Shown here: positions 44,787 to 56,061 of the stretch, piece by piece | Position numbering within the stretch: position 1 is the stretch's first letter | Layout: each line of letters opens with the position of its first letter | From: Penium margaritaceum | Lineage: Eukaryota > Streptophyta > Zygnematophyceae > Desmidiales > Peniaceae | Direction: 5' to 3' | Assembly: GCA_023375785.1 (NCBI GenBank) | Contig: SZWC01000083.1 | Location: 306,224 to 370,223 of the forward strand | Length of the DNA stretch: 64,000 nucleotides | Made by a program: the position numbers and the translations under genes | Notes under the pieces: generated by a model | Seen by the model: only the letters and a program-made list of their open reading frames with translations | Databases searched by the model: none | Told to the model about the DNA's origin: nothing

Positions 44787-46435
44787 ATGTCCGAGCACAA
44801 GCGTGTGCTCGAAGCCGCAGTTCTTGGCAGCATCATCGAGTGTCATGAAACGGTTGGTGCAACGCTGCCGTCGCCTGATTCGACCACAGTTTGGCAAGCA
44901 CGAGCTGCGTCCGACTCCGTGCAGTGGGAGGCTGCCATGCAGGACGAGCTGAGAGCCCTTGATTACCACACCGTATACAAGCTGGTCAATCTCCCGCCAG
45001 GCCGCAAGGCGATCGATGCACGATGGGTCTTTTGTTGTAAGTACAAGCCTAGTGGCAAGCTCGTCAAGTATAAGGCATGAATCACTGCCAAGGGGTTTCC
45101 TCAAGTCCCACACATTGACTTTTACGAGACTTTTGCTCTCGTCGGACGCTACCCCATAGCTCGAGCCCTCCTGAGTCTTGTCGCACACCATGGCTGGCAG
45201 CTCAAGCAGATGGATGTGAACAATACCTTTTTGCACGGCCGGTTAGATGAGGAGATCTACATGGTGCAGCCTCCAGGGATCTCTGTTGGCACTGATCGAG
45301 TTTGGAGACTGTGAAAGGCCCTCTATGACCTCAAGCAGTCACCATGGTGTTGGAACCAAGAGATCACCTCCACCCTGGAGAAAGGGGGATATCGCAGGAG
45401 CACAATGGATCCCTCCCTCTTTGTCACTCCACGATCTGCGCCCTTTACCACCATCCTCGTGTACGTCAATGACCTGCTCATTGCGTCCCCGAGTCGCAAA
45501 GTAGTGTCAACTATGAAGTCCCTGCTGCAAGCTACATACAAGAAGAAAGACTTAGGCCCAGCTCATGTGTTCCTCCGCATGGAGCTTGAGCGTGACCGTG
45601 GTCGTCGTTTCCTTCACACCCACCATGTTGCACACGTTAGGAGCCTGGGGAGCTCTTTGTCTCCCTACTTGAGTCTGTGCCCACTGCATCAACACCAATG
45701 ACACTCGTTGGACAGAGGTTGTTGAAAACACTGGACGTGTCAAAGCTGGGGGAGCCAATGGAGGTGGCCGACTATGTGCAAGTCATTGGGTCCCTCATGT
45801 ACCTGACCACCACCACGAGAGCAAACTTTGCCTTTGTTGTGAACTTCCTTGCTCAGTTCTCACAGGCTCCACGGGCATGACACATGGATGCCGCACTGCG
45901 TGTTGTGCGGTATGCGCTCTCTATTGCCCGATTTGGCCTCTGTTACCAGGCACAAGCGTCAGTAGTCATTGAGGTTACATTGACAGTGATTGGGTGCATG
46001 ATGTGGATGTACGTAGTCATACTGGCTATGTCTTTCTTGTTGGTGGGACTGCGGTCTCAAGCAGGATTGTGTTGCACGTAGCTCCAGTGAGGCAGAGTAT
46101 GTTACTCTCGGTGCTGGAACCTGTGACAGTGTCTGGTTGTGTCGTTTGTTGCAGCAGTTGTGTGATCCCATTCGTTGCATCACCTTGCATTGCGACAACC
46201 AAAGCACAAAGGCTATGTCAGAGCATGATTGCATGCACCACACTCGCACCAAGTATATCAATATGGAGCATCATTTTGTGCATGAGCATGTGGCTGCAGG
46301 CGATGTTCAGATTGTGTGGGTCGATACCCGCCAGCAACAATCTGACTTCCTCACAAAGGCACTAAGCTGCAATGTCTTCAAGGCAGCGGTTCACGCCGTT
46401 GGGCTGTTATGTCCCTGTGAAACTCCTGGTTGATC
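44787..46435 (+). pseudogene. copia-K RT and RNase H
   Basis: RT motifs include WEAAMQDELRALDYHTVYK, KAIDARWVFCCKYKPSGKL, LVYVNDLLIASPS (catalytic region) and KKDLGPAHVFLRMEL. RNase H ends with RTKYINMEHHFVHEHV and QQQSDFLTKALS. It is better kept than the gypsy copies but broken in several places. Confidence 0.87.
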
Positions 46436-46541
46436 TGTTGTGCGAGTGTCGGTGTACAATCTCGTGTCGTGTCATACCTTGTGACGTTGGTGTCGTGCCT
46501 GTGAATGTCATTGTACAAGTCGGCAGTGGGTCATGTGGGAG

Positions 46542-46954
46542 TGTTGGTTTCATGTCAATAGCACACGGTGACCTCTGGCCTCGTCGCACACTCACCTCAC
46601 TGATGCAGGTGAGTAACTTGAGAGACATAACCCCTGCTGGCTGCTATGCCATGATGGCATGACTACACGGCAAGCCACGTGGCCAGACAGCTGCACAAGC
46701 CTCACATACATTTACCTCTGGCTTGCATGCACATTTCTTCCGGGTTCACACTATAGCTTGTTCTTCGGCAGGTTTCCTCTCCAGTGACATAGTTGACAGA
46801 TTGAAACTATGCAGTGGATAGATTGGTCCTATCACCAACGTGGAGGATGGCAAGCGAGATCGAGCTCGCTGTTCGCTCGCTCGCCTCCACCCACTCAACG
46901 GGTAACACCTTGCTGTGCGTGTCTCTTACTAACTTGTTCCGTCGTTCCAACTTT
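46542..46954 (+). repeat. 3' LTR of copia-K, left part
   Basis: The LTR starts tgttggtttcatg after a short purine run (gtgggag) and continues to the copia-G insertion point. The remainder is at 55833-55917. Confidence 0.65.
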
Positions 46955-47809
46955 AATTTGAAACTACGCTAGAGCGCAGGTTGGGGCAATGGCAGTGTTG
47001 ATGCAGCGTGCGGGATTCCACGCTTGTTGCTTAGTCTGCTGCCCCCTCAGTCTGCTGCTCTAGAGTCTAAGTCGGAGTGCTCTGGGTTTGTTACTCAGAA
47101 GTGCACGTGCCAGTGTTAGCGTCAAAAAGCAACTAAAAACTGGAAGTAACTGATTAGGAATGAAGAATGATCAACAATGGGAGACCCCTCCAAGTTCTAG
47201 CTCCCCCCAACTCTGTAGAGCTTGTTACTTGGCGAACCAATCAGTCAGAATATAGACATAGACCTATTTTCTGGCAGGCAGGGTTTTCTCGGTGAGCCCT
47301 GCCAGACGACCGACAGCCCAAAACCCGGGCGTCGTCCGTTTTGCCTGAAAACTGGACCATACCATAATACCGACGCTCCAAACGCAGTCGTGCAGTGAAA
47401 AACAGCTAGAAATGTAGCAGCAAAGAGTTATGGCTGTCCGAACACAGGAAGTGCCTACGATGGTCCATGATGCCAAATAGTGCCGTGCAACATGAGACTT
47501 GGACCCTAGGCAGAGCATGACGCTGCAGACGCAATGGTACAGTCAGATCTAGCGCCTGATGCATGCAGACAGCATCTGCAGTGGCAATAACCGCCGGCGG
47601 CCTGACCGTCGAGGAGGCCTGCCGATGCAACTGAGCACGTCGCCGTAGGGAGGAGGCTCCAGCGAACTACGGGTAGGCCTCAGCGTGCGTTGGCTCCACC
47701 GGACGACACCCTAGCAGCGTCGATTCTCACCGTCAGTCATGTGCATGCTGATGTCCACAAGCCGGGAGGATACAACAGAGCACAATGAGAGACGTGAAAA
47801 AAACCAACA
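46955..47809 (-). repeat. 3' LTR of copia-G
   Basis: On the plus strand it runs from aatttgaaactacg to aaaccaaca. The purine-tract complement ctccccc follows at once. It pairs with 54967-55827. Confidence 0.88.
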
Positions 47810-47916
47810 CTCCCCCATGGCTCACAAGCGCAGTGCACATGGGCGAGCAGCGCCATATTCAGCAGACAGACTCCCCTAGGGTACATAGAGACGCAGGCTA
47901 GAACAAAGAGTGCAAC

Positions 47917-49430
47917 TCACGGACGCATGTCAACTGAACTCACATCCTGCTTGAACGAGTCGCGCTTCAATGCCTTGGTCAAGAAGTCAGCCAGCTCTTG
48001 TGCTATCTCAACCCACACAATGCTGACACTGCCATCATGCAACAACGAACGTACATAGTGATACTCACCATTGATGTACTTTGTACGTGTGTGATGCACG
48101 CCGTCATTTTTGGCGATGGCCATGGCACTCTCATTGTCAAAATGCAAGGTGATGGATGTGACTGACTGACGTAGCTCGGACAACAGATGACGCAGTCACA
48201 CGCTCTCACTAGCACCTGAACCAAGGGCTGCGTACTCAACCTCAACATTGGTCCGTGCAATGCACCCCTCCTTGCCACTGCGCCAAGACAGAGCCATGCC
48301 ATCAATCGGGAAGATCCAGCCTGTGCGACTCTTACCGTCCGGACTGTCGGCCTAGTCACTATCGGTGTAGCCCAAGGTGACAACAGATGGCTGTTAGCGG
48401 AACATAAGACCTCGCTGTGGAGTCGAGACGACATAGCGTAGTACTCGGATCACGACCTCAAAGTTGAGGTGACGCGGCTCCTAAGAGAACTGAGCCAAGA
48501 GGTTGACGGCGAACGCGATGTCTGGAGACGTCATCGTCGCCAGAAAAATCAGTGATCCGATGACTCGCAGATACGTGGTCACTTCAACTGGCTCCTCCAC
48601 AATGGTTGGGTCAGGACTCTTCAACTTCACCTGGCCATCAGGTGACATGGGTGAAGACGTGCTCAGCACAAGGGGCAGGTCCTCGGCGAAGCGAGTGGAA
48701 AGAATATGTACATAGGCAGCCTCATGAACGTGCAGGATGCCCTGGGAGCGATCATGCTCAAGCTCCATGCCCAGGTAGACTCGCGTAGACCTGAGATCCT
48801 TCATGTGGTAGGTGGTGTGCAGCAGGTCCTTGACACGCTAGATGGCAGCCATGTTTGGCGACGCTATGAGGAGGTCGTCAACGTAGACCAGTACAGCGGC
48901 GAAAGTTTGGCCTCGCGGGCCGACGAACACTACTCGGTCAGCGGTGCTGCGCAGGAGGCCATCGCGAAGGAGCGTGCTACTGATCTCCTGGTTCTAACAC
49001 CGAGGCGACTACTTCAGACCATAGAGGGCCTTCCGCAGTCGCCAGACTCTCCCAGTGTCGTCGTCGAAGCCTGGGGACTACACCATGTAGAGCTCCTCGT
49101 CCTCCAACGAGCCATGGAGGAAAGCATTTCTCACGTCCATCTGATGCAGCTCCTACCCATGCTGGACAACCAGGTTGAAGATCGCCCGGTCGTTATCAAT
49201 CCCAGGGAGCTGAGCAAACCCCTTGGCTCTGAGACGGGCCTTGTACTTGTCCAAGGATCCATGCAACTTCCATTTGTGCCGGAAGACCCTCTTGGCACCA
49301 ATGGCCTTTCGACATGGAGGGATATCGATAAGGTCATATACGTGGTGCTGTCGGATATCAACGAGCTCGTCAATGCAGGCAGCATCCCATTGTGCAGCCT
49401 CAGGGGAAGCTCGAGCCTCGCGTAGGGTGG
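47917..49430 (-). pseudogene. copia-G RT and RNase H
   Basis: RNase H shows HTRTKYINGEYHYVRSLLHD and QELADFLTKALKRD. RT shows the catalytic YVDD (48874-48885), MKDLRSTRVYLGMELEHDRS and DIAFAVNLLAQFS. These are Ty1/copia motifs in the usual order. Broken in several places. Confidence 0.87.
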
Positions 49431-49479
49431 CTGGGTCTTGTGGGCATGCTGTGGACTGGACTGCGAGAGCGTGTGCATC

Positions 49480-50370
49480 TTAAGCTCCTGGTGGGATCCT
49501 TGCGAGTGCATCCATGAAATCATGCCGATGCTCATGATGGAGCATGACATAGCCTAGTGCGGAGCCTAGGTGGAGGTCTGCAATGATGGCTAAAGTGGTC
49601 AGGCCGAGGGCGTTGGTGCCGGGGTCCCCACTCACGATCGTAGGAGTGGAAGAGACACGTGGAGTGACAAGGGGCCGAGGCGCCATAGGGCGCGGCACGA
49701 CGGTCTGGACGCTCACTGACGGTTTTTGTCAGATGCTACCACCTGGGCCAAGTGTGTAGCGTGGTGGAGCAGGGGATGGCAATGATTTTGACAGGGCTGC
49801 TAGCGTGGAGGGACCAGCGGACGCAACTGGGGCTGTCGGCTGGGAGGGGCCAGCGGGTGTGACTGGGACAACAAGCCTGAAGGGGCCAGTAGGAACGACC
49901 GCGGCTGCCGGCCCAGAGGGGCCAGCGCACGCGATTGGGAATGCCGGCTCGGAGGGGCCAGCGGACGCGACTGGGGTTGCCGCCTCGGAGGGGCCAGCGA
50001 ACGCGACTGGGGCTGCCAGCCCGGAGGGGTCAGCGGACGCGACTGGGGCTGCCGGCCCGGAGGGGCTAGCGGACGCGACTAGGACTGCCGGCCCAGAGGG
50101 GTCAGCGGACGCGACTGGAGCTGTCGGCCGAGAGGGGCTACCGGACGCAACTACGGTTGCCGGCCCGGAGGGGTTAGGGGCCGCGACTGGGGCTGCTTGG
50201 CCGGAGGGGCCATCAGACACGAGTGGGGCTGCCGGCCCAGAGGGATCAGCAGACGCGACTGGGGCTGCCAGCTCGGAGGGACCAAGTGATGTGCCTCGCG
50301 GAAGCAGCGGTATGGAGGATGGACTCACCAGTCTCCCACGCAATGGGAGGGACACAGACGAGCCAGAGCG
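49480..50370 (-). pseudogene. copia-G integrase-RT linker with tandem 12-residue repeats
   Basis: An open stretch (50355-49729, 208 codons) between integrase and RT is almost wholly repeats of the form PVASADPSGPAA. Its C-terminal end is Pro/Ser-rich. Such linkers are usually unstructured in copia polyproteins. The GC content is higher than in the flanks. Confidence 0.82.
49795..50262 (-). repeat. 36-bp minisatellite, 13 units
   Basis: Thirteen consecutive 36-bp units each encode a 12-residue variant of PVASADPSGPAA on the minus strand, with no frame slippage between units. The opposite strand also stays open across it, giving a mirror Ala/Gly/Glu repeat that is only a shadow. Confidence 0.9.
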
Positions 50371-50659
50371 GGCAAGATCGCGGGAGAACAGCTCCTTGAA
50401 GAAGAGGGCATTGCGTGACTGGACGATGCAATGTCAGGAGGGATCCTAGAAGCTCCAGACCTTGGACTGACGAGAGATACCGAGAAGGTGCAAGGATGCC
50501 CGCGGGGGGTAAGCTTGCCGCCTTGCTATGGGGCGGGCAGCCACACAATGGCCACACAGTCCCAGACGCGAGCGGGGTGGAGGTCAGCTCACTGACCGCA
50601 CCACTGCTGGTATAGTGTGGACTGGCGCGGAAGGGGTCCGTGGGAAATCCGGTTCCACA

Positions 50660-51905
50660 CCCACGTCATGTTAGCCATGGCTTCGAAAAAGAAGCCATTG
50701 GAGAGGCCAGACTCAACCCGCATGGTGCCGTCAGCGTTGGCCATGGTACGGTTCTACCGCTCGGAGAGGTCGTTCTGGGCGGGCGTGTAAGGCGCTGACG
50801 TCTCCTGGTGGATACCGCGGGAGGCAAGAAAGGTCGTGGTCTCGTCCATGTACTCACCACCATGATCAAAGAGAAAGCGGCGAAGAGATCGACCACACTC
50901 GCGCTCCGCAAGGACAAGCCAGTTCCGAATGGACGGGACGACATCGCTCTTCTGCCGAAGGCAGAAGACCCAGCGGTAGCGAGAGTAGTCATCAGTGAGG
51001 GTGAGGACATAACGTCCATGCTCGCCGACGGACTCGGTAGGGAGAGGATCCAAAACAACAGAATGGACCAGTTCTAGAGGGGTAGATGTACGAGAGGAGG
51101 ACTGAGGGTATGTGGACCGGTGCATCTTGCCCTGAACGCAATCAATGCACTCCGTGGGGCACGGCAGAGGGAAAGTGTCCGGGTCAAGGCCTTTGGACGG
51201 CTGGGTGCGAAGTATGTTATCTACGGCAGCAGAGTGGACGTGGTAAAGGCGATGGTGCAAGAGACGTGTATGCTGCGGAGAGAGCATGCTGGTGACAAAT
51301 ACATGGCCTGTGGTGGCTGACGGAGAGAGGACGGAAGGAAAGGAGGACAGACGACGCACATGCCATAGGTTACCGCTGGCGGTGGCGTGCAGAATGACAA
51401 GACCGGACGGACACAACGACAGTGTGCCAACACCACGCGAGTGCAGAACGTCCATGCTCATGCCGTTAAGGGCAGTAAATAACAGGAGGCTAAGCTCAAG
51501 ACCACAGACAATGTGGACATCGGTCACGAAGACATCACCGGCAGGACCAAGAAAACAAACGACGCCGACGTCGCGGAATGGTAACACCTTTCCGTAGCCC
51601 GTCTGGACGCTGGACACATCGCCAACAGGACCAAGCACACTGAAGGCCTCAAGAGAGGCTGTCATGTGATGCGTGGCCCTGGAGTCGATGATCCAGGTCT
51701 CGGCTAGGTCATGGACCGGAGTCGCCAGATCGCTAACAGTCACGTGGCAGCAAGGAAGAGATCCGGACGCGGTACAGGGTGGCGCAAACCGAGACTGCCA
51801 ATCATCAAGCCATGCGACGTCGTCATGGGAGGGGGAAGAAGGGGTCACTGGAGACGACGAGACAGACGAGGAGGTAGGACACGACCGCAACTCAGTCTCA
51901 ATCAT
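50660..51905 (-). pseudogene. copia-G protease, pre-integrase and integrase
   Basis: A 383-codon open stretch (51905-50754) shows the protease entry (ETWIIDS...THHMTASLEAFSV) and the pre-integrase zinc domain (LLHHRLYHVHSAAVDNILRT; CIDCVQGKMHRSTYPQ). The integrase core follows (LELVHSVVLDPLPTESVGEH; LTDDYSRYRWVFCLRQKSD; LFDHGGEYMDETTTFLASRG). The order fits Ty1/copia. Confidence 0.9.
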
Positions 51906-52199
51906 GCAGGGGAGAGTAGACGAGCAGGAGATAATGCAACTCGCACTTCCGAGGAAGGGAGGGTGAGGCAGGCCGAGTTGGAGAGCGATGAAATTCTCCA
52001 GTTGATGCTCACGGGTGGATGGTCGAGGAGTGTAGACAGACTGCGGAGTTACAGTGCCGGAGTCCGGATAGGGGAAGGACTACACCAGTGATGGGAACGG
52101 AGGCGCCGACGGCTGCGGATGATGCTGCTTCGGACCTGGCGTTGACACGACCGGTGAAGAACTGCTAGACAGAGTCGAGGCGTCAAGGCCGGCAACCGC

Positions 52200-53120
52200 T
52201 ACGGTGGTAGAGGTGAGACGGCGCTCACGCTGGCGATGCATGGTGGCGATGACGCGTGCCTCGTCCGTCGGTAACAGGCAAGTGTATCACCCGTGTCTTG
52301 GCTGGCCACAGTTGTGGCAGACCGAGCCACAACCACTAGACCCAGTCGGTTGCTGTTGTCGCTGCTGAGGGCCCTTCCCCTTCTTGCCCTTGCGTTTCCT
52401 CTTTGCCGATGAAGAGGAGCTGGTGGATGCAACTGTTGCAGGGGAAGCGACGATCACAGAGGCGACTGTAGGAGATGCGAGGGTCTCTGTGCGCTGGATG
52501 CGGGACTCTAGACGAGCTTCCTCAATCTAGAGGAAGAGCTCGTATTCCCAGGGCATGAGGGTACCCTGGGCCGCCATGGTGGAAAGGACGTCCTAGGAGT
52601 AGTGAACAAAGTCGTCAGGGTACGCGTCGGTGGCACTGCGCTTAATGGTAAGAAGCGCGGCCAGAGGGGGTGGAGCAGAGGTGCCCATGCGATGAAGGAT
52701 GTCTTTAGCCCGCTACCAGTAGGAGGTGAGCATCTCGGTCTCCCCCATGTGCAGGGAGTTGACCTCCCGCAGCAGGCGGCTGGTCTCAACCCCGCTAGAT
52801 AGGCGATGCGGACAGGTGCGGATGTGCCATGCGGCCGAAGGGTCTGGGATCCCGCCGGAGGTGAAGTCGCATAGGAAGGGCTCTAGGGCCAGGCGTGAAG
52901 CCGGAGGAGCGACTGGAACGAGGACACGCACTGCGCGACCAGCGGCATACAGCTGGTAGGCGTGGGTGGAGTCGTACGGAAGGGTGTAGTACGCCGACAA
53001 GCCCTCACCCTGTGCCCAGATGCAGAAACTGAGTTCGCCGGCCTGAAGGGGCGGGGGTGGGGTCTCGAAGTCCTTTGAACTATGGCTGGCATCTAGAGTG
53101 GGGCCAAGGACTGAAGTCAC
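52200..53120 (-). pseudogene. copia-G gag and zinc knuckle
   Basis: Gag reads AYQLYAAGRAVRVLVPVAPP, REVNSLHMGETEMLTSYW and further capsid-like segments. A short knuckle CHNCGQPRHGYTC is at about 52280-52325. The start is near 53120-53100 (MTSVLGPTLDASHSS), but the true start is uncertain. Confidence 0.75.
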
Positions 53121-53334
53121 TGTCCGTCATTGGTGCTCAGTCTGTTCCTGTGCCAAGTAATGCCTGGCAGTAGACACAGCGGGATTGGCATGCCCAGGGG
53201 GAAGGAAAGGGTGCAAGGCATTAGTGTGAGTCTCTCATGCCAATCGCTGCAGTGTTGCAAGTTGCTGCGTCAGAGCGGCAAGCTGTTGCTAAATGGCAAC
53301 GAGGGGGTCAAAGGCACCAGCGACGAAGCTTGTA

Positions 53335-54670
53335 GACTGCTACTGCTGTTGTTGCTTCTGTTGTTGTTGTTGTTACTGCTGTTACTGTTGCTGGTACTAT
53401 TATTGCTATTGCTGCTGCTGTTGTTGCTACTACTGCTGTTGCTGCTACTACTGCTACTACTGCTGCTGTAACTACTACAGCTGCTGCAAGAATGGGGGGC
53501 TGGGGGTCCCCCCAATAGAGGAGGACCCCTCCCCATTGGGGCTGTTAGCCATGGTGGATTGTGTTCCCCCTTTTTTTCTTTTCTTTCGTGTGCTACTAGT
53601 GTTAGTAGTGACGTCAGCCTAGAACGGCTGATATCAGCAGCCATTACTTTGTACCTGCAAGGTTGCTGCTATAGAATAGTTTTCACCTCTTTTTTGTGTC
53701 TTGATGATGTCAGTAGTGATGTCAGCTGAGGGCTGCTGATGTCAGCAGCGGCCATTGTAGAAGCCGCTTTTGTGGCAGCTGCAGGGCAGTTGCTGCTGTT
53801 GTTGCAGTTGCTGTTACTACCACTGCTGTTTCTTCCATTGCTGCTGATTTGCTGTTCCAGTAGTTACTACGGCTGCTCCTGCTGTTGCTGCTGTTGTGGT
53901 CATTGGTGCAACAGCGACTGCTATAGCTGTTGCAGTTGCTGCTACTACGGCTTCTGCTGCTGCTACTATTATCGCTTCTATTGTGACTGTTGTTGTAGTA
54001 GCAATAGCAGCTACTGCTACTCCTGCTGATGTTGCTGCTGTTGCTACTGCTAAGCTGTTGCGTGCTGTTGGCTGCTACTGTAGCTATGGCAGTGGCAGCA
54101 GTCGTTGCAGCGCTGCTGGCAGGGTGGGGGGTTTTTTTTCTGTTTTTTTTCTTTTTCTTCTTCGCTCGCCATAGCGGGCTCGCTGCTCGCTGTGAGCAGC
54201 GAGTTGCAAGTAGCGAGCTCGCTGCTTGCTGCTAGCACCTCGCTGCTCACTGCGAGCAGCGAGCTTACTGCCAGCAGCTTGCTGCCAGCAGCTCGTTGCT
54301 TGCTGCAAGCAGCTACGGCTGCTACTGCTGCTGGCCGCCACTACAACCATTGCTGCTAGCTGCTGCTGGCCGCTGCCGGCTGCTGCTCGCTGCTGCTGCT
54401 GTTGTCGTAGGCTACTACTACTTCTCGATGCTACTACTGTAGCTGCAAGCTGGTGCTGTTGGCTGCTACTGTTGGCTGCTGCTGCTGCTTGCTGTTGCGG
54501 GCTGTTGTTGCTGCTGCGAGCTGTTGCGAGCTCCTGCTGCTACTGCCAGCTGCCACTGCTGCTACTGCCAGCTGCCACTGCTGCGCACAGCTGCTACTGG
54601 CTGTAGCTGCCACTGCTCGCTGCTGCTACAAGCTGTTGCTATTGCTGTAGGCTGTTGCTGCCAGTCACAG
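53335..54670. repeat. Degenerate CTG/CAG-rich tract in the copia-G leader
   Basis: Over about 1.3 kb the plus strand is built from ctg, ttg, cta and gct triplets with small interruptions (53580-53740 and 54120-54180). It lies between gag and the primer site of copia-G, so it is the element's untranslated leader. Long Leu/Cys/Ala/Ser/Gln-rich frames here are products of the repeat. A palindrome-rich subsegment (gagcagcgagc motifs) spans 54170-54310. Confidence 0.88.
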
Positions 54671-54954
54671 TACCTGGATGACGTCGCCACGTGCGGCGTC
54701 ACCAACAGGCGCCTGTCGTGGCCTTCCGCACACCTCCTTGCGTCACGCGTGGGGGTCAGTGCTGCCGGAAAAAAATCCGGTAGCGTTTCCCCTGCCCCAG
54801 TGGCCCTGGGAAGTTTTCTGACGTGGCCACAAAGCAGGTCAATGCTGTCGGAAAAAATCCAGCAGCATTTCCCCTGCACTGGAGCATATGGGGGTCCATC
54901 GGCGTAGTCAGGCCTTTCATATGGCGGACAGTCTGCTGCTTCTGTTATGCTCTT

Positions 54955-54966
54955 GCTCTGATACCA
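54955..54966 (-). promoter_or_regulatory. Primer-binding site of copia-G
   Basis: The minus strand reads tggtatcagagc, a perfect tRNA-iMet match directly adjoining the LTR end at 54967. Confidence 0.9.
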
Positions 54967-55827
54967 AATTGGAAACTATGCTAGAGCGCAGGTTGGGGCA
55001 GTGACGGTGTTGATGCAGCGTGCGGGCTTCCACGCTCGTTGCTTAGTCTGCTGCCCCCTCGGTCTGCTGCTCTAGAGTCTAAGTCTGAGTGCTCTGGGTT
55101 TGTTACTCAGAAGTGTGCGTGCCAGTGTAAGCGTCAGAAAGCAGCTGAAAACTGGAAGTTACTAATTAGGAATAAAGAATGGGAGACCCCTCCAAGTTCT
55201 ATATCACCCCCAGCTCCGTAGAGCTTGCTACTCAGCTAACCAGCCAATCAGAAAATAGACCTAGACCTATTTTCTGGCAAGCAGGGTTTTCTCGGTGAGC
55301 CCTGTCAGACGGCCGACAACCCAAAACCCGGGCGTCGTCCGTTTTGCCTGAAACCTGGACCATACCATAATACTGACGCTGCAAACGCAGTCGTGCGGTC
55401 CGAAACAGCTAGAAAATTTGCAGTAAAGAGTTGTAGCTGCCCGAACCCAGGCAGTGCGTATGATGGTCCATGATGCCAAACAGTGCTACGCAACAAAAAA
55501 CATGGACCCTAGGCAGAGTATGACGCTGAAGACGCAATGGTATAGTCAGATCTAGCGCCTGACGCATGCAGACGACATCTGCGGTGGCAGTAACCGCCGA
55601 TGGCTCGACCGCCGATGGCCCGACCGCCGAGGAAGTATGCCGATGGAGATGAGCACGTCGCCGCAGAGAGGAGGCTCCAACAAAGTGCATGTAGGCCTCA
55701 GCGTGCGTCAGCTCCACCGGACGACACTATACCAGCATCGAGATTTGCTGTCAGTCATGTGCACGCCGATGTACACAAGCCGGGAGGACACAACAGAGCA
55801 CAATGAGAGATGCAAAAAAAAACAACA
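54967..55827 (-). repeat. 5' LTR of copia-G
   Basis: Partner of 46955-47809. On the plus strand it runs from aattggaaactatg to aaacaaca and is followed by the acttt target duplication. In element orientation the LTR is TG...TT rather than TG...CA, if the edges are set by the duplication. Confidence 0.88.
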
Positions 55828-55832
55828 ACTTT

Positions 55833-55917
55833 CACGTTGACCATCCATGGCTTCTGCCAATCCCACTTGCTGTGTTCTTTGTGCATCCCTCTAGCTGCCA
55901 TAGTCTACCCTCCCACA
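55833..55917 (+). repeat. 3' LTR of copia-K, right part
   Basis: Sequence following the copia-G target duplication continues the copia-K LTR (cacgttgaccatccatgg onwards) and plausibly ends at cccaca. Its end is inferred from where gypsy LTR similarity starts. Confidence 0.5.
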
Positions 55918-56061
55918 GCGTCCTACATATATGTGTGCTCGACACACTCGACGCTTATCATCAAAGTACACTCACTGCTGAATAAAAATCATCCATTTCT
56001 CCCCAAAAATTCCATTGTCTTTTTTCAGCACCTCATCCGTGTGAACAACCTACGTTGTGCT
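55918..56061 (+). repeat. Gypsy LTR end
   Basis: This piece (ctcgacacactcgacgctta, aagtacactcactgctgaat, cctcatccgtgtgaac, cctacgttgtgct) matches the last 140 bp of the gypsy-1-family LTR. It may be what is left of the gypsy-3 3' LTR. Confidence 0.72.

Larger units (their letters stand above)
43716..46954 (+). mobile_element. copia-K: Ty1/copia fossil, integrase to 3' LTR (left part)
   Basis: This plus-strand copia element starts within the integrase core (GEFLGTTAQFLESQGV; CLETSAPYTTQQNSVSE). It continues through the integrase tail, a Ser/Pro-rich linker, RT, RNase H and a purine tract into its 3' LTR, which begins near 46542. That LTR is interrupted at 46954 by copia-G and resumes at 55833. 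The 5' half is absent. It has several interruptions. Its integrase resembles that of copia-E and copia-G. Confidence 0.85.
46955..55827 (-). mobile_element. copia-G: Ty1/copia fossil with two LTRs and a perfect target duplication
   Basis: This minus-strand element of 8.9 kb is bounded by LTRs of 855 and 861 bp and by identical 5-bp flanks acttt (46950-46954 and 55828-55832). From right to left it has the 5' LTR, primer site, a CTG/CAG-rich leader (about 1.3 kb), gag, zinc knuckle, protease, pre-integrase, integrase, a repeat-bearing linker, RT, RNase H, purine tract and 3' LTR. It inserted into the copia-K 3' LTR. All domains are recognisable but there are several interruptions. LTR divergence is about 9% by eye, so it is older than copia-H. 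Confidence 0.92.

Noticed and set aside
49795-50262. Evenly spaced repeats resembling a CRISPR array
   Set aside because: The units are contiguous 36-bp tandem repeats with no unique spacers, in frame within a retroelement linker in eukaryotic DNA.
49805-50449. A 214-codon plus-strand frame rich in Ala, Gly and Glu
   Set aside because: It is the mirror of the minus-strand 12-residue repeat and has no independent support.
53130-54910. Long Leu-, Cys- and Ala-rich open frames that look like membrane proteins
   Set aside because: They come from reading the CTG/CAG-rich tract; several frames stay open on both strands, as any triplet repeat would produce.
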